A DNA stretch of 64,000 bases, from contig JBGVDD010000168.1 in assembly GCA_045119215.1 (NCBI GenBank), forward strand, positions 81,563 to 145,562. Reading direction: 5' to 3'. The position numbers and the translations under genes are program-made. The notes beneath the pieces are model-generated. The model ran no database searches. It was not told the DNA's origin and worked only from the letters and a program-made list of their open reading frames with translations. Shown here piece by piece: positions 44,228 through 52,861 of the stretch. Each line of letters begins with the position of its first letter. Positions within the stretch are counted from its first letter, which is position 1. Source of the DNA: RUG11237 sp045119215. GTDB taxonomy: Bacteria; Bacillota; Clostridia; Lachnospirales; Lachnospiraceae.

Positions 44228-44261
44228 ATGTTGAAGAGCAGAAAATAAAACAGAACGGATA

Positions 44262-44309
44262 TGGCAAAAGTAGTAATGAATCCAGTCTGACAAAATTTGC
44301 CACTTTTTT
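44262..44309 (+). terminator. weak terminator after the DUF3990 pair
   Basis: TGGCAAA (44262) pairs with TTTGCCA (44296) across a long loop and is followed by CTTTTTTT. The stem is only 7 bp, so efficiency is doubtful. Confidence 0.4.
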
Positions 44310-44365
44310 TAACAAAAACCAGGTCATAATGTTTCATATACTTGGTAGAGCTTCAGTAAGTATTC

Positions 44366-44374
44366 TGCTATACT
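44366..44374 (+). promoter_or_regulatory. extended -10 promoter of the acyltransferase gene
   Basis: TGCTATACT is an extended -10 element, 33 bases before the ATG at 44408. No well-spaced -35 is seen, which is normal for extended -10 promoters. Confidence 0.5.
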
Positions 44375-44407
44375 TTTGTTAAAAATAATAGCAAAGGTGG
44401 TATTTTT

Positions 44408-45520
44408 ATGAGAAGAGCTTACGTGGACAATATCCGTTGGATTACTGTGGTTTTGGTGGTGATTTATCATGTCATTTATATGTTTAATGGAATTGAGTCA
44501 TTTGGTGTGATTGGTCCTTTTGCCAAGGTGCAGTATCAGGATGTATTTCTGTATATGGTATATCCATGGTTTATGTTGCTTTTATTCGTAATTTCAGGAA
44601 TGAGTGCCAGATTCTATTTGGACAATCACTCTCACAAGGAATTTATAAAGTCAAGGACCAGAAAACTACTTGTGCCATCCACAATAGGTTTGCTGGTGTT
44701 TTGGTGGGTTCTTGGTTATTACAATATGCAGATAGGTGGAGCATTTGAGAGTATGGGAAGTTTTGTGCCCAAGCCTGTATTGTATCTGATTATGGCTGTT
44801 AGCGGAATTGGACCGCTGTGGTACATTCAAACATTATGGATCTTTTCTGTACTGCTTATTCTTTTGCGAAAGGTAGAGAAAGACAGATTATATTTATTAT
44901 GCAGAAAAGCCAGTGTTATTTTACTGATTGCATTTGTTTTTGTCATATGGGCATCGGCTCAGATTTTAAATGTTCCAGTAATTACTGTTTATCGTTTTGG
45001 CATTTACGGTGCAGGATTTTTCATAGGGTATTTCTTTTTCTCTCACGATGAGGTGATGGAGAGACTTAAGAAATATTGGCTCTCACTCACAATCTTGGCA
45101 ATTATCCTAGGGGTGATTTTTATCGCTGTCTTTTGGGGAAGTCCATATGCCGGACACCAGGTATTAGACACCTTGCTGTGCAATGGGTTTGCATGGATTG
45201 CTACATTGGCAATTCTGTCATTTATGAAAAAATGGGGCAATTTTGAGAATGTCTTTTCAAAATGGATTACGAAAAAATCCTGGGGACTTTACATATTTCA
45301 TTATCTATCCCTTACTGTATGTGCCTGGTACCTGTCATTATATGCACCAAAGCTGCCGATAATCTTTATGTATTTATGTGTCGGAATTGTAGCATTTACG
45401 GGTGCATTCCTGCTTTACGAAGTAATAAGTCGCATTCCCGTGTTAAAATGGTGTGTCTGTGGAATTGGAGGTCAAAAAAATGTTTGCAGAAAATCTCGTG
45501 GAACTTCGAAAACTTCATAA
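44408..45520 (+). CDS. acyltransferase family 3 membrane protein
   Basis: The 370-residue polytopic protein starts RRAYVDNIRWITVVLVVIYH, with the conserved histidine of OafA-type acyltransferases, then LLFVISGMSARFYL and RTRKLLVPSTIG. It has about ten membrane segments. It is of a different subgroup from the protein at 27.4 kb. The 3' end overlaps the XRE-AbrB gene by 41 bases, which implies joint transcription. Confidence 0.85.
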   Translation: MRRAYVDNIRWITVVLVVIYHVIYMFNGIESFGVIGPFAKVQYQDVFLYMVYPWFMLLLFVISGMSARFYLDNHSHKEFIKSRTRKLLVPSTIGLLVFWWVLGYYNMQIGGAFESMGSFVPKPVLYLIMAVSGIGPLWYIQTLWIFSVLLILLRKVEKDRLYLLCRKASVILLIAFVFVIWASAQILNVPVITVYRFGIYGAGFFIGYFFFSHDEVMERLKKYWLSLTILAIILGVIFIAVFWGSPYAGHQVLDTLLCNGFAWIATLAILSFMKKWGNFENVFSKWITKKSWGLYIFHYLSLTVCAWYLSLYAPKLPIIFMYLCVGIVAFTGAFLLYEVISRIPVLKWCVCGIGGQKNVCRKSRGTSKTS

Positions 45521-45917
45521 TATGTCCCAGGAGGAATTGGCAGAGAAGATTAATGTGTCAAGACAAACCCTTTCTAAGTACGAAACTGGGGAGTCCTTAC
45601 CGGATATAGAAAAGAGTAAAGCTCTGGCGGATATATTTGGAGTGACGGTAGATGACCTTGTCAGTCATGAAAAAGAGAACGATATGGGATTTGGAATTCC
45701 CCCAAAGGGAAAACATATATTTGGGATGGTCAAAGTTGGAGATAAGGGGCAGATCGTGATTCCGGCAAAGGCAAGGAAAATATTTGATATCAATCCCGGA
45801 GATAATCTGATAGTTCTTGGGGATGAAGGGCAGGGAATAGCCATCATAAAGGAAAGAGGACTTCTGGATATGCTCCAGGTGGTAAAAGGGAAGGAAACTT
45901 GGAATGACGAAGGCTGA
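45480..45917 (+). CDS. XRE-AbrB fusion transcription regulator
   Basis: The 145-residue protein joins an N-terminal HTH_XRE domain (LRKLHNMSQEELAEKINVSR...LSKYETGESLPDIEK, about residues 7-60) to a C-terminal SpoVT/AbrB swapped-hairpin (VKVGDKGQIVIPAKARKIFD, about 82-125). The fusion gives two DNA-binding modules in one chain. ATG 45480 follows GGAGGT by 7 bases and lies inside the acyltransferase gene. It may control that gene or the downstream ones. Confidence 0.88.
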   Translation: MFAENLVELRKLHNMSQEELAEKINVSRQTLSKYETGESLPDIEKSKALADIFGVTVDDLVSHEKENDMGFGIPPKGKHIFGMVKVGDKGQIVIPAKARKIFDINPGDNLIVLGDEGQGIAIIKERGLLDMLQVVKGKETWNDEG

Positions 45918-45969
45918 TGATGTAATGCAGTATAATAAAGTGGACTGGACTTTTTTTGAAGTAAAATAG
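45904..45969 (+). pseudogene. short frame, possible gene start with stop
   Basis: MTKADDVMQYNKVDWTFFEV opens at 45904, overlapping the XRE-AbrB end, and hits TAG at 45967. The same frame continues TKKELEDE into the G tract. It may be a 21-residue peptide or the stub of a lost gene. I do not recognise the family. Confidence 0.25.
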
Positions 45970-45992
45970 ACAAAAAAAGAGTTGGAAGATGA

Positions 45993-46002
45993 GGGGGGGG
46001 GG
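45993..46002 (+). repeat. G10 homopolymer at the DUF5131 ribosome binding site
   Basis: Ten consecutive G residues lie 7 bases before the ATG at 46010, in the place of the Shine-Dalgarno sequence. Length changes by slippage would shift the spacing. See findings. Confidence 0.85.
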
Positions 46003-46009
46003 CTAAATT

Positions 46010-46723
46010 ATGAGTATGTGGAATCCCTGGCGAGGATGTAAAAAATGTAGTGAAGGGTGTCTGCATTGTTATATACATAAAGGCGATACAAAACGTAATG
46101 TGAATACTAATGACATCGTAAAGACGAAGGAATTTAACAAACCCATCTTGAAATTGAAAAATGGAAGCTACAAAATGAAATCAGGAATTGTATATACTTG
46201 CTTTTCTACGGATTTTTTGATTGAAGAAGCAGATGAATGGCGCAAGGAATCATGGACAATGATAAAAGAGCGAGGGGATTGTACCTTTCTTCTCCTTACC
46301 AAGCGTATTGAGAGATTTCTGGATTGTGTTCCTGATGATTGGGAGGATGGTTACGATAATGTAGTTGTATGTTGTACCATTGAAAATCAGATAAATGCAG
46401 ATAAAAAACTGTCTGTATTTCAGTCACTACCAATCAAACACAAATGCATCACCGCCCAGCCATTACTAGAGCACATTGATATTGAAAAGTATCTGGATGA
46501 TGTGGAATTGGTGGTTGTGGGTGGTGAATCTGATTATGCTGCCAGACCACTTGATTATGATTGGGTTTTAGATATCCGTGGGCAATGTATTAGAAAAAAT
46601 GTGGACTTTGAATTTAGACAATGTGGAACACACTTTATAAAGGATGGAAAACAATATAAGCTACAAACAAAAGATTTGTGTAAACAGGCAAAATTGGCGG
46701 GTATTGACTACAGAAAAACATAA
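46010..46723 (+). CDS. DUF5131 family protein (phage Gp37/Gp68-like)
   Basis: The 237-residue protein starts SMWNPWRGCKKCSEGCLHCYI, with the clustered cysteines that open DUF5131 proteins and resemble a radical SAM CxxxCxxC site. LLLTKRIERFLDCVP, CCTIENQ, TAQPLLEHI and VVVGGESDYAARPLDYDWV also match. The function is unknown; family members occur in phages and mobile DNA. Expression may depend on the G10 tract in front. The HD-GYP gene follows 14 bases later. Confidence 0.85.
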   Translation: MSMWNPWRGCKKCSEGCLHCYIHKGDTKRNVNTNDIVKTKEFNKPILKLKNGSYKMKSGIVYTCFSTDFLIEEADEWRKESWTMIKERGDCTFLLLTKRIERFLDCVPDDWEDGYDNVVVCCTIENQINADKKLSVFQSLPIKHKCITAQPLLEHIDIEKYLDDVELVVVGGESDYAARPLDYDWVLDIRGQCIRKNVDFEFRQCGTHFIKDGKQYKLQTKDLCKQAKLAGIDYRKT

Positions 46724-46737
46724 GGAAGGAGAAAATT

Positions 46738-48039
46738 ATGTTAAGTAATATGATATTTTTTGCAGATTTATTATGCCAGCTCATATGTCTGTTCTGCTGC
46801 AAGCGGTATGTATTTCTGGAATATGGCTTGGAACGAAAAAAGCAGCACTTGTATTTTCTAGTGAGTGTGTTGTTGGCGCTCTTGTGTGGTACTGTTGATG
46901 AAAATATTGCGATGATTCTTGGGGCGTTTTTATTAGGGTTAAACATTAGCCTTGCACGAAAAAAGCATAGGGTAAGCGGTTTTTTTCTAGTTATACCTAT
47001 TGCTGGCATTGCCAATGGTCTTGTAATTCCAATATTGAGCATGTCAATTGTACTTTTTTCGTCCTCAGAAATAGCGGTTGATATATATCGTTTGCTAGTG
47101 GACATTCTGATTGGGGCGTTGCTTCTGTTTTTTTCTGCCTATTATGAGAAAAGACAAATGGATAAGCAGATTAAAATGGGAAACCGCCATTTGCGAAAAT
47201 GGGAATTAGGTCTTTTATGTTTTGTGGGAATTCTCATGATGGGATTTTCAAATATAGTTTCAATAAACAGTGATGTTTCTGAAAATGTAGAGGGGATATC
47301 TGGTGGTACAGCTAGTCAGCTTGTTGAAAATAATTTACTGATGGAAGTATTTGCTTTTACGTTGGCAATTACAATCATTGTGTTGGTGGTACAGGGAAAT
47401 AAGCGTTCATTTTACCACGAGCGTGTTTCTCATATGCAGTCCGGTATGATTACGTTTCTGGCAGAGGTCGTGGAAAACAGAGATGATAATACAGGCGGAC
47501 ATATCAGGCGTACTGCGCAGTATGTGGAACTTATTGCAAAGGAACTGAAACGGCAGGGAAGATATAGTGATATTCTGACTGAAAAATATGTGGCTGACAT
47601 GGTGGTGGCTGCACCCCTTCATGATATTGGAAAAATACATATACCGGATGTTGTGCTGAATAAACCAGGAAAATTGACAGAGGACGAATTTGAGATTATG
47701 AAAGGGCATACCACAGCAGGTGAGGAGCTACTTGCCCATGCAAAGGAAGAACTTGGTGAGTCTGGATATTTGAATACGGCACTGGAAATGGCAGCATATC
47801 ATCACGAGTGGTGGAATGGAAAAGGTTATCCTTATGGAATAAGTGGGAGTGAAATACCTCTTTGTGCGAGAATTATGGCAGTAGCGGACGTGTTTGATGC
47901 ATTGACTTCCAAACGCTGTTATAAAAATGCTATGCCGCTTGAAAAGGCATATGCAATCATCAGGGAGGAATCCGGTACCCATTTTGAACCAGTGGTTGTA
48001 GAGGCATTTTTTGCAGCTGTAGAAAATATTGAAGAATGA
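46738..48039 (+). CDS. membrane HD-GYP protein
   Basis: The 433-residue protein has six or seven N-terminal membrane segments (residues about 1-220) and a C-terminal HD-GYP domain. It has LHDIGKIHIPDVVL and YHHEWWNGKGYPYGISG. In the second motif the usual HHExxDGxGYP aspartate is replaced by Asn, which may weaken metal or substrate binding. AAGGAGGAG precedes the ATG. It is co-transcribed with the DUF5131 gene. It differs from the protein at 25.7 kb in its membrane part and lack of GGDEF. Confidence 0.87.
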   Translation: MLSNMIFFADLLCQLICLFCCKRYVFLEYGLERKKQHLYFLVSVLLALLCGTVDENIAMILGAFLLGLNISLARKKHRVSGFFLVIPIAGIANGLVIPILSMSIVLFSSSEIAVDIYRLLVDILIGALLLFFSAYYEKRQMDKQIKMGNRHLRKWELGLLCFVGILMMGFSNIVSINSDVSENVEGISGGTASQLVENNLLMEVFAFTLAITIIVLVVQGNKRSFYHERVSHMQSGMITFLAEVVENRDDNTGGHIRRTAQYVELIAKELKRQGRYSDILTEKYVADMVVAAPLHDIGKIHIPDVVLNKPGKLTEDEFEIMKGHTTAGEELLAHAKEELGESGYLNTALEMAAYHHEWWNGKGYPYGISGSEIPLCARIMAVADVFDALTSKRCYKNAMPLEKAYAIIREESGTHFEPVVVEAFFAAVENIEE

Positions 48040-48085
48040 TTGGCTAAAGTATTCCCACAAATATGACGATACACACTCAACAAGG

Positions 48086-48132
48086 AAGGTATTGTATTTC
48101 AAAGGATTGAATTTGAAATGCAATACCTTTTT
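48086..48132 (+). terminator. terminator after the second HD-GYP gene
   Basis: AAGGTATTGTATTTCAAA and TTTGAAATGCAATACCTT form an 18-bp stem with one G-T pair, followed by T residues. It is the strongest hairpin in the 362-base gap before hsdM. Confidence 0.85.
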
Positions 48133-48257
48133 AATATTAAAATAGATTTTATAGAAAGTCATCATCGTTTTGACCAGTGCGGCGTTGTTATAATTCATCT
48201 TTTAAGGCATTATTTACGGATATGAAACTTATGGAATGTCAGTGGATTGTACATAAT

Positions 48258-48299
48258 GGGCTGAAATTGTTACAGTACGCAGGTATCTGTGTACTGTAA
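48258..48299. repeat. dispersed hairpin repeat, copy near hsdM
   Basis: GGGCTGAAATTGTTAC leads into a stem TTACAGTAC (48270-48278) / GTACTGTAA (48291-48299) with more partial pairing inside. The same lead and stem plan recurs at 62385-62428. Confidence 0.6.
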
Positions 48300-48328
48300 G
48301 TCATTTTATCAAGAATGACCAAATTAAA

Positions 48329-48371
48329 TTGACAGGGACATGAATCAATCATATAATTTTATTATATGATA
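48329..48371 (+). promoter_or_regulatory. consensus hsdM promoter with overlapping palindrome
   Basis: TTGACA-17-TATAAT (48329-48357) is a perfect sigma-A consensus. ATCATATAAT (48349) and ATTATATGAT (48362-48371) are perfect 10-base inverted arms around TTT, covering the -10 and the start site. This looks like an operator on the restriction-modification operon promoter. Confidence 0.8.
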
Positions 48372-48401
48372 CAAGACATTAATTGATGGGAGAAAAAACA
48401 A

Positions 48402-49910
48402 ATGATTACAGGTGAATTGAAAAATAAAATAGACGGATTGTGGGACATTTTTGCGGCAGGTGGACTTGTGAATCCCCTGGAAGTGATTGAACAGATTACC
48501 TATCTTATGTTCATTCATGACTTGGATGATACGGATAATAAGAGGGCAAAAGAAAGTGCAATACTTGGTCTGCCTTATCAAAGTATTTTTGCAGAAGAAG
48601 TTAGGGTGGGAGAGAGAACAATCGATGGCACGCAATTTAAGTGGTCCGTGTTTCGTGACTTCCCGGCGGATCGAATGTATTCTGTCATGCAGGAATGGGT
48701 ATTCCCCTTTATAAAATCCTTACACAGTGATAAAAATAGTGCATATTCGAAATATATGGATGATGCTATTTTTAAACTTCCTACACCACTCCTGTTATCA
48801 AAGGTGGTAGATTCCTTGGACGAAATCTATAAACTTATGAATGAAATGCAGACTGCGGATGTAAGAGGAGATGTGTATGAGTATCTTCTTTCAAAAATTG
48901 CCCAATCAGGACGTAATGGGCAGTTCAGGACTCCAAGACATATTATCCGAATGATGGTAGAGATGATGGACCCATCCAGCGATGAAGTGATTTGCGACCC
49001 GGCCTGTGGTACTTCCGGATTTTTGGTTGCATCGGGAGAATACCTTAAGGAAAAGAAGAAGGAAGAAATCTTTTATGATAAGCAAAAGAGGGATCACTAT
49101 ATGAATCACATGTTTCACGGATATGACATGGACCGTACCATGCTTCGTATTGGCGCTATGAACATGATGACCCATGGAATCGACAATCCATTTATTGAAT
49201 ACAGAGACAGCTTGTCAGATCAAAATACAGATAAGGATAAGTATTCCCTGATTTTAGCCAATCCACCTTTTAAAGGAAGCCTGGATGCAGAGTCTGTATC
49301 TGGAGATTTGCTTAAGGTATGCAAGACAAAGAAAACAGAACTTTTATTCTTAACATTGTTTTTGCGTATTCTCAAAATTGGTGGACGCTGTGCATGTATT
49401 GTTCCAGATGGGGTACTATTTGGCTCTTCAAAAGCACATAAGTCCATTCGAAAAGAAATTGTTGAAAATCAGAGATTAGAAGCGGTAATCTCCATGCCTT
49501 CCGGTGTTTTTAAACCATATGCCGGAGTTTCCACCGCCATTCTTATTTTTACAAAGACAGAACATGGCGGAACAGACCATGTGTGGTTCTATGACATGAC
49601 TGCAGATGGATTTAGTTTAGATGATAAGCGTACCCCCACGGAGGAAAATGATATTCCTGATATTCTGGAACGCTTCAAGCATTTGGACCAGGAGATGGAG
49701 CGTAAACGCACAGATAAGTCATTTATGGTTCCAGTGAAAGACATTGTGGACAATGATTATGATCTGAGTATCAATAAGTACAAAGAAGTGGAGTACGTTG
49801 CAAAAGAGTATCCTCCTACATCAGAAATTATGGCAAATATTCGTGAAATTGAAAAGAAAATTGGCAGGGAAATGGACGAGTTGGAGAGATTGTTGAAAGC
49901 AAGTGATTGA
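48402..49910 (+). CDS. hsdM: type I restriction-modification DNA methyltransferase HsdM
   Basis: This 502-residue N6-adenine methyltransferase subunit has an N-terminal HsdM helical domain. SAM motif I is DPACGTSGFLVA (about residues 199-210) and the catalytic motif is LANPPFKGS (NPPF near 287). The VPDGVLFGS stretch is also typical. With HsdS it methylates host sites; with HsdR it restricts. It is the first gene of the operon behind a consensus promoter. The usual close coupling to hsdS is relaxed to 58 bases, which hold the palindromic site at 49942. Confidence 0.95.
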   Translation: MITGELKNKIDGLWDIFAAGGLVNPLEVIEQITYLMFIHDLDDTDNKRAKESAILGLPYQSIFAEEVRVGERTIDGTQFKWSVFRDFPADRMYSVMQEWVFPFIKSLHSDKNSAYSKYMDDAIFKLPTPLLLSKVVDSLDEIYKLMNEMQTADVRGDVYEYLLSKIAQSGRNGQFRTPRHIIRMMVEMMDPSSDEVICDPACGTSGFLVASGEYLKEKKKEEIFYDKQKRDHYMNHMFHGYDMDRTMLRIGAMNMMTHGIDNPFIEYRDSLSDQNTDKDKYSLILANPPFKGSLDAESVSGDLLKVCKTKKTELLFLTLFLRILKIGGRCACIVPDGVLFGSSKAHKSIRKEIVENQRLEAVISMPSGVFKPYAGVSTAILIFTKTEHGGTDHVWFYDMTADGFSLDDKRTPTEENDIPDILERFKHLDQEMERKRTDKSFMVPVKDIVDNDYDLSINKYKEVEYVAKEYPPTSEIMANIREIEKKIGREMDELERLLKASD

Positions 49911-49941
49911 TTTGTGGAGAAATAAAATAATTGGAAAGGAT

Positions 49942-49959
49942 ACAAATTGATATTTGTAG
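49942..49959. repeat. palindromic site upstream of hsdS1
   Basis: TACAAATTGATATTTGTA has perfect 7-base inverted arms around TGAT and ends 9 bases before the hsdS1 ATG. Fourteen bases (AAATTGATATTTGT) recur exactly at 52865-52878 before hsdS2. Candidate recombinase crossover site. Confidence 0.65.
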
Positions 49960-49968
49960 GGATGATGG

Positions 49969-51162
49969 ATGGCAAAATTAATTGAAATTACAGGTAAAGC
50001 CTTATCTGGTGAATGGGGAGCTGATGATGAGACTGGAGATGGTATTCCAGTTCTTAGAACTACTAATTTCACCAATGAAGGAGTGGTAAATTACAATGAT
50101 GTAGTTACCAGAACGATTACAAAGAAACACATAGATGAAAAATTTCTACGCAAGGGTGACATTATTATTGAAAAGTCTGGTGGAAGTGATAAGTTTCCAG
50201 TTGGAAGAGTGATTTATTTTGATGGCGAAGAAAATACTTATCTGTTCAATAACTTTACTGGATTGCTTCGAGTAAGAAATCAAGAAGTATGGTATCCGAG
50301 ATATGTATTCTATTCTTTATTTGCAAACTATCAGCGTGGTGGTACAAGAGCTTTTGAGAATAAAACCACAGGTCTTCATAATTTGAAAACTGATGATTAT
50401 GTATCTCGATGTGAAGTGGCTGAAATTGATAAGGAAGAACAGATTTCAATCTGCGAAAAGCTTGATAAATTATATGCAATCATAAAGTCAAGAGAACAAG
50501 AATTACACCTTTTAGATGAACTCATCAAGGCTCGATTTGTCGAGTTGTTTGGGGACGTAAAAACAAACTCATTTACTTGGGAAAAATGTGCTTTTGCTGA
50601 TGTGACCACAAAAATTACGGATGGTGAGCACGGAACAGTTCCAAGAGTCGAAGAAGGTGAAGGGTATCTCTACTTCATGGCTAGAAATATAACTAAAGAA
50701 GGTCTAATTAATCTTTCAGAGACTTCTTATGTTCCTGAAGAAGTGCATCAGAAGATTTATAAAAGGTGTAATCCAGAAATAGATGATATTTTACTTGTTT
50801 GCGTAGGTGCAACAATTGGAAAATGCGCTCTTGTAACAGAAGAGTTGGGGGAGTTCAGTATGGCGAGAAGTGTAGCTTTACTTAAGCCAGATACACAAAA
50901 AGTTAATAGTATCTTTTTAATAAATCTATTAAAGAGTGATGCCATACAAAATGATATTTCGAATTGTGCACATGCGGCTGCGCAGGCTGGTTTGTATACT
51001 AATATGATAAAAAGTTTGGATGCTTTTTTGCCACCAATAGAACTTCAAAACCAGTTTGCAGACTTTGTTAAGAAAATCGATAAATCAAAAGTTGCAGTGC
51101 AGAAGGCACTTGATGAAACCAAGGAATTATTTGACAGTTTAATGCAACAATATTTTGGATAG
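49969..51162 (+). CDS. hsdS: type I specificity subunit HsdS (copy 1)
   Basis: The 397-residue protein has two target recognition domains (TRD1 about residues 1-150, TRD2 about 200-360). They are separated by the conserved helical spacer KSREQELHLLDELIKARFVELFGD (key part LIKARFVELFGD, near 187-198), and there is a C-terminal spacer KKIDKSKVAVQKALDETKEL. Each TRD reads one half of a bipartite site. The C-terminus DSLMQQYFG is normal, so the copy looks functional. Its orientation puts it in the operon right behind hsdM. Confidence 0.93.
   Translation: MAKLIEITGKALSGEWGADDETGDGIPVLRTTNFTNEGVVNYNDVVTRTITKKHIDEKFLRKGDIIIEKSGGSDKFPVGRVIYFDGEENTYLFNNFTGLLRVRNQEVWYPRYVFYSLFANYQRGGTRAFENKTTGLHNLKTDDYVSRCEVAEIDKEEQISICEKLDKLYAIIKSREQELHLLDELIKARFVELFGDVKTNSFTWEKCAFADVTTKITDGEHGTVPRVEEGEGYLYFMARNITKEGLINLSETSYVPEEVHQKIYKRCNPEIDDILLVCVGATIGKCALVTEELGEFSMARSVALLKPDTQKVNSIFLINLLKSDAIQNDISNCAHAAAQAGLYTNMIKSLDAFLPPIELQNQFADFVKKIDKSKVAVQKALDETKELFDSLMQQYFG
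50524..50556 (+). repeat. central hsdS repeat, copy 1
   Basis: The 33-base stretch encoding IKARFVELFGD matches 53421-53453 in hsdS2 at 29 of 33 positions, in direct orientation. Its centre CGATTTGTCGAG is identical in both copies. It could allow exchange of TRDs between the two genes. Confidence 0.7.
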
Positions 51163-51213
51163 TAGAGATAAAATATAGAAAGAGCAAGGGAGAATATGTA
51201 GAGGAGGGTTGGC

Positions 51214-51738
51214 ATGGAAAGAAATGTAACGGTTGTTACAGACTTAGATGGAAGAAAATTTGTGTTAATTAATGACATTCGATTCCGAGCAAAGAAACGT
51301 GAAGATTGGAAAGTTGTGGAAGAATATTTGAAAGAGTATATTGGAGAGTTTTATGAGGTGGAGGAGACATCAGAAAAAATATATATTTCGTCAGATTTTC
51401 CAGATGAATATGCAAATTCAGAAAGTCGAATTGCGTTAAAAGGTGCAGTTGCAAAAGCTAAAGCGAATGCATCGCAAGGGATTCATGAATTGATTAGAAT
51501 AGCAACTAATCCTGTATTTGAAGTCAATGCAAAGAAAAAACATGAAAGTGATGCCAAGCTTGGTTGGTATAAGTATCATATTAAATTTGCACTGCCTGTG
51601 TATAGTGATGTAACTGGTGATGTTATAAGGTATAATATGTATAGTGCAAAAATGCTTGTGAGACACGCTGAAGATGGGAAAAAATATTTATACGATATTA
51701 TATCAATAAAAAAAGAAACGAGCAGCCCGCTTGAGTAA
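51214..51738 (+). CDS. stand-alone polyvalent-protein-type domain (possible BECR-fold nuclease-like)
   Basis: The 174-residue protein resembles the domain found in large polyvalent proteins of phages and conjugative elements. Typical pieces are AVAKAKANASQGIHELIRIA, DAKLGWYKYHIKFALPVY and LVRHAEDGKKYLYDIISIKK. I recall this domain in proteins assigned BECR/RelE-like nuclease or LPD folds; the exact assignment is from memory. Here it is a complete short gene with AGGAGGG and a good ATG, lying between hsdS1 and the recombinase. Its role could be toxin, anti-restriction or a cargo relic. Confidence 0.55.
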   Translation: MERNVTVVTDLDGRKFVLINDIRFRAKKREDWKVVEEYLKEYIGEFYEVEETSEKIYISSDFPDEYANSESRIALKGAVAKAKANASQGIHELIRIATNPVFEVNAKKKHESDAKLGWYKYHIKFALPVYSDVTGDVIRYNMYSAKMLVRHAEDGKKYLYDIISIKKETSSPLE

Positions 51739-51891
51739 TGAAACTGTACGGTAAGAACCCATTTCTCATATACATTGTATGAAAAAATGGATAATCTGTC
51801 AAGTGGAAAAAATTTTAAAATAAATGAAGATAGTACTAAGAAAAGTAAAATGGTTGAAGGATGTTGGTATATTTGAAAGGAGTATACCGAC

Positions 51892-52860
51892 ATGGAAGAA
51901 AAAATTGTACTAGTATTGAACGAAATGTCTGAGTATTTATCAATTGCTCAGATGAAGAAATTGCAAGAGGTGATTATTAAAACTTTTGCAGAAAATGAAG
52001 CTGTAAAAACAAATATTTCTAATGATGAATTTTTGGAAATGTTTTTGGCAGCAAAGAGAGTGGAAGGTTGTTCAGAGAGAACAATTCAATATTATAAGGT
52101 GACCGTGGAGCATATGTTTACTCAGATTGATACAGCGGTTCGAAAAATTACTACAGAGGAAATTAGAGAGTATCTTGCAGAATATCAAAAGCGAAACGGA
52201 TGTTCTAATGTTACAGTTGACAATGTTAGAAGAAATATTTCCAGTTTCTTTTCCTGGTTGGAAGAAGAAGACTATATTCTTAAAAGTCCAATGAAAAGAA
52301 TTCACAAAATTAAGACGAAGAAAGCTGTCAAAAATGTGATTTCTGATGAGGGTATAGAAAAACTTAGGGATAACTGTCAGAACATCAGAGATTTGGCAAT
52401 TATTGATTTGCTCTATTCTACGGGTATCAGAGTTGGTGAATTAGTAAATCTGAATATTGATGATATCGATTTGGATGGGAGAGAATGTGTTGTCTATGGA
52501 AAGGGTGACAAGGAGCGCCGAGTGTATTTTGATGCAAAGGCGAAGGTTCATCTTAAGAATTACATTGACAGCAGAGATGATGATAATGAGGCTCTTTTCG
52601 TTTCCTTGGATTCTCCCCATGCACGATTAAAAATTAGTGGTGTAGAAATCAGATTGAGGCAGTTAGGTAGAAGGCTTGATTTGGACAGGGTGCATCCTCA
52701 TAAGTTTAGAAGGACTATGGCTACAAGGGCAATAGACAAAGGAATGCCAATTGAACAGGTACAAAAAATACTTGGCCATTCACAGATAGATACAACCATG
52801 CAGTATGCTATGGTAAACCAGGCAAATGTAAAAACCTCCCATCAAAAGTACATGACCTAG
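51892..52860 (+). CDS. tyrosine recombinase (XerC/D-like integrase)
   Basis: The 322-residue protein has a SAM-like N-terminal core-binding domain and a C-terminal catalytic domain. Catalytic residues lie in STGIRVGELV (Arg, about 180), HPHKFRRTMA (His-x-x-Arg, about 268-273), LGHSQIDTT (His) and MQYAMV (Tyr, about 304). AAAGGAG precedes the ATG. It is inside the hsd operon and ends one base before the hsdS2 crossover-like site. Relatives at hsd loci invert or swap specificity genes. It is not linked to any phage genes here. Confidence 0.92.
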   Translation: MEEKIVLVLNEMSEYLSIAQMKKLQEVIIKTFAENEAVKTNISNDEFLEMFLAAKRVEGCSERTIQYYKVTVEHMFTQIDTAVRKITTEEIREYLAEYQKRNGCSNVTVDNVRRNISSFFSWLEEEDYILKSPMKRIHKIKTKKAVKNVISDEGIEKLRDNCQNIRDLAIIDLLYSTGIRVGELVNLNIDDIDLDGRECVVYGKGDKERRVYFDAKAKVHLKNYIDSRDDDNEALFVSLDSPHARLKISGVEIRLRQLGRRLDLDRVHPHKFRRTMATRAIDKGMPIEQVQKILGHSQIDTTMQYAMVNQANVKTSHQKYMT

Positions 52861-52861
52861 T

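Noticed and set aside
51892..52860. Recombinase as evidence of a prophage or ICE
   Set aside because: No phage structural, replication, relaxase or conjugation genes and no tRNA attachment site are seen. It lies inside the hsd operon, so a local role is more likely.
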